Assembly: GCA_003520455.1 (NCBI GenBank) | Contig: DOUV01000513.1 | Span: 1 to 6,124 of the forward strand | Length of the DNA: 6,124 bases | Reading direction: 5' to 3' | Source: Chloroflexota bacterium | Lineage (GTDB): Bacteria; Chloroflexota; Anaerolineae; Ardenticatenales; Ardenticatenaceae | Shown here: positions 4,800-6,124 of the stretch, piece after piece | Layout of the letters: the number at the start of each line of letters is the position of its first letter | Position numbering within the stretch: the first letter of the stretch is position 1 | The notes under the pieces: generated by a model | Databases searched by the model: none | Seen by the model: only the letters and a program-made list of their open reading frames with translations | What the model was told of the DNA's origin: nothing | Position numbers and translations under genes: made by a program

Positions 4800-6017
4800 A
4801 TGAGACTCTACAACTCTCGCACCCGTGCGGTTGAATCTTTTCAGCCCATCGGGGAAGTTGTCACGCTCTACGTCTGCGGGATCACCCCTTACGATACAAC
4901 CCACCTCGGGCATGCCTTCACCTATGTCACCTTCGACACCCTGGTTCGCTTCCTCGAGGCCTCCGGCCAGCCGGTGAAATATGTTCAGAATGTCACCGAC
5001 ATCGATGACGATATCCTGCGGAAGTCGAAAGAACTCGGCATCGATTGGCGCGAGCTAGGCGAGCGCGAGACGGCAGCCTTCCTCCGCGACATGCGCGCGC
5101 TCAACGTCCGGATGCCGGATCACTACGTCTACGCCACCGAGGAAATCCCGATGATGCTGGCGATGACTGAGGGCATCCTGGCCAAACAGCGCGCCTATGA
5201 GCGAAATGGCAGCGTCTATTACGACGTCTCATCTGATCCCGATTTCGGCAAGCTCAGCCGCCTGGACAGGGACGAGATGCTGGTAACGGCCAACGAGCGG
5301 GGCAACGATCCCAACGACCCCAACAAGAGCGACCCGCTCGACTTCGTGCTCTGGCAGGCTGCCAGGCCGGGCGAACCGACCTGGGAAAGCCCCTGGGGTG
5401 CGGGGCGGCCGGGCTGGCACATCGAGTGTAGCGCGATGAGCGTCAAGTATCTAGGGCCCCAGCTCGATATCCACGGCGGTGGCGCCGATCTGCTCTTCCC
5501 CCACCACGAGGCTGAGATCGCCCAGAGCGAGACCTACACCGGCCGCGAGCCCTTCGTGAACGTCTGGATGCACACCGCTATGGTTCGCATGGACGGCGAG
5601 AAGATGTCGAAGTCGCTTGGCAACATGGTCTTCATCAAGGACCTGCTGAAAACCTACACCCCCGACGCCATCCGCCTCTACCTGCTGAATCACCACTATC
5701 GCCAGCCCTGGGAGTGGGACCGCGCCGAGATGGATACGGCTCAGGAGACTGCCGACCGTCTGACGGAAGCGTCGCAGATCGGCAACCCTCACGCCGGTGC
5801 CGTCGTGGCCTATATGGGTGACGAGGAGGAGCGGCACTTCTACACGGCTATGGAGAACGACCTGGATACGCCCCGCGCCATTGCGGCGCTGGCGGCGCTG
5901 GCGGCGCAAATTATGGCGGCACGCGCCGAAGGACAGGATGTTGCGCCTGCCCAGCAGCGGCTCGGCCGAATGGGACGGATTCTGGGGTTGACGTTTGAGC
6001 CACGAGCCAGGACATGA
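4800..6017 (+). CDS. Class I cysteine-activating ligase of the CysRS/MshC family, 405 aa
   Basis: This enzyme family activates cysteine with ATP and transfers it to tRNA-Cys (CysRS) or to the amine of GlcN-inositol in mycothiol synthesis (MshC). The Rossmann core is complete: YVCGITPYDTTHLGH (residues 24-38) holds zinc ligand Cys26 and the HIGH-type HLGH, GWHIEC gives Cys210, FPHHEAE gives His235 and Glu239, and the KMSKS loop is at 268-272. The N-terminal block (CGITPYDTTHLGHAFTYVTF) and IDWRELGERET (81-91) recall mycobacterial MshC, as does ERGNDPNDPNKSDPLD (166-181). FPHHEAEIAQSE, including the fourth zinc ligand, is CysRS-like. At 405 residues it is closer to MshC (about 410) than to CysRS (about 460), and it seems to lack the C-terminal anticodon-binding domain. 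It may be annotated as cysS. The family is certain; the acceptor is not. Its stop overlaps the next start as ATGA. Confidence 0.9.
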   Translation: MRLYNSRTRAVESFQPIGEVVTLYVCGITPYDTTHLGHAFTYVTFDTLVRFLEASGQPVKYVQNVTDIDDDILRKSKELGIDWRELGERETAAFLRDMRALNVRMPDHYVYATEEIPMMLAMTEGILAKQRAYERNGSVYYDVSSDPDFGKLSRLDRDEMLVTANERGNDPNDPNKSDPLDFVLWQAARPGEPTWESPWGAGRPGWHIECSAMSVKYLGPQLDIHGGGADLLFPHHEAEIAQSETYTGREPFVNVWMHTAMVRMDGEKMSKSLGNMVFIKDLLKTYTPDAIRLYLLNHHYRQPWEWDRAEMDTAQETADRLTEASQIGNPHAGAVVAYMGDEEERHFYTAMENDLDTPRAIAALAALAAQIMAARAEGQDVAPAQQRLGRMGRILGLTFEPRART

Positions 6018-6124
6018 AGCGCCAGCTCCCTCTCCTGCTCGTCGCCCTCCTGGCGCTGCTGATTGGCTTTGCATTGGGCCAGTCCGGCTTCAATCCTCTG
6101 CCTGGGCCGACACCGTCGCCGCCG
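6014..6124 (+). CDS. Exported or membrane-anchored Pro-rich protein, N-terminal part (runs off right edge)
   Basis: Only the first 37 codons are visible. ATG 6014-6016 overlaps the ligase stop TGA 6015-6017 (ATGA), which points to translational coupling and one transcript. The peptide starts MKRQLPLLLVALLALLIGFA, a basic start followed by a hydrophobic stretch of about 17 residues. LGQSGFNPLPGPTPSPP then begins a Pro-rich linker. There is no lipobox cysteine, so it is a signal peptide or an uncleaved N-terminal anchor with a domain outside the membrane. The function cannot be told from this part. Confidence 0.7.
   Translation, partial: MKRQLPLLLVALLALLIGFALGQSGFNPLPGPTPSPP

Noticed and set aside
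5451..6074. Minus-strand open frame of about 200 codons inside the ligase gene
   Set aside because: Antisense to a well-supported class I ligase; low-complexity Val/Gly/Arg composition typical of shadow frames. The frame at 4098-4694 is rejected for the same reason.

Overview
The window looks like high-GC bacterial chromosome, most likely from the Chloroflexota. The basis is inference: GC-rich coding with C/G-ending codons, and a secreted protein with a Thr/Pro linker and a C-terminal 'WLPIILKN' tail of a kind I associate with exported proteins of that phylum. No rRNA, tRNA or CRISPR was seen.

Left part (1-2088), a scrapyard. An IS3-family insertion sequence on the minus strand runs off the left edge. 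It carries orfA, then orfB in the -1 frame with a complete DD(35)E triad. Its visible end lies at 1192 and sits inside an older minus-strand gene for a secreted RCC1-repeat protein. That gene keeps its promoter, start, signal peptide and parts of two RCC1 units, but it was also damaged by an internal deletion and frameshift. The RCC1 region has lower GC (48% in one 60-base line counted by hand) than its neighbours. Next comes about 200 bp without a gene, then the C-terminal tail of a HAD-superfamily hydrolase on the plus strand that lacks its catalytic N-terminus.

Middle part (2085-3209). A complete radC has a good sigma-70-type promoter that overlaps the stop codon of the HAD remnant. About 130 bp after radC there is a short, diverged second copy of a RadC C-terminus, left from a lost paralogue or an old duplication.

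Right part (3210-6124), intact genes on the plus strand. First is a secreted protein made of two homologous beta-rich domains joined by a Thr/Pro linker; it ends in a strong perfectly palindromic terminator. A separate promoter then drives a class I cysteine-activating ligase of the CysRS/MshC family. It is short, has no obvious anticodon-binding domain, and mixes MshC-like and CysRS-like motifs. Its stop overlaps (ATGA) the start of a gene for a membrane-anchored or exported Pro-rich protein that leaves the window at the right edge.

I do not see a clear new multi-gene system. The items most worth following are the identity of the cysteine ligase and its coupled partner, the two-domain secreted protein, and the layered decay at the left.
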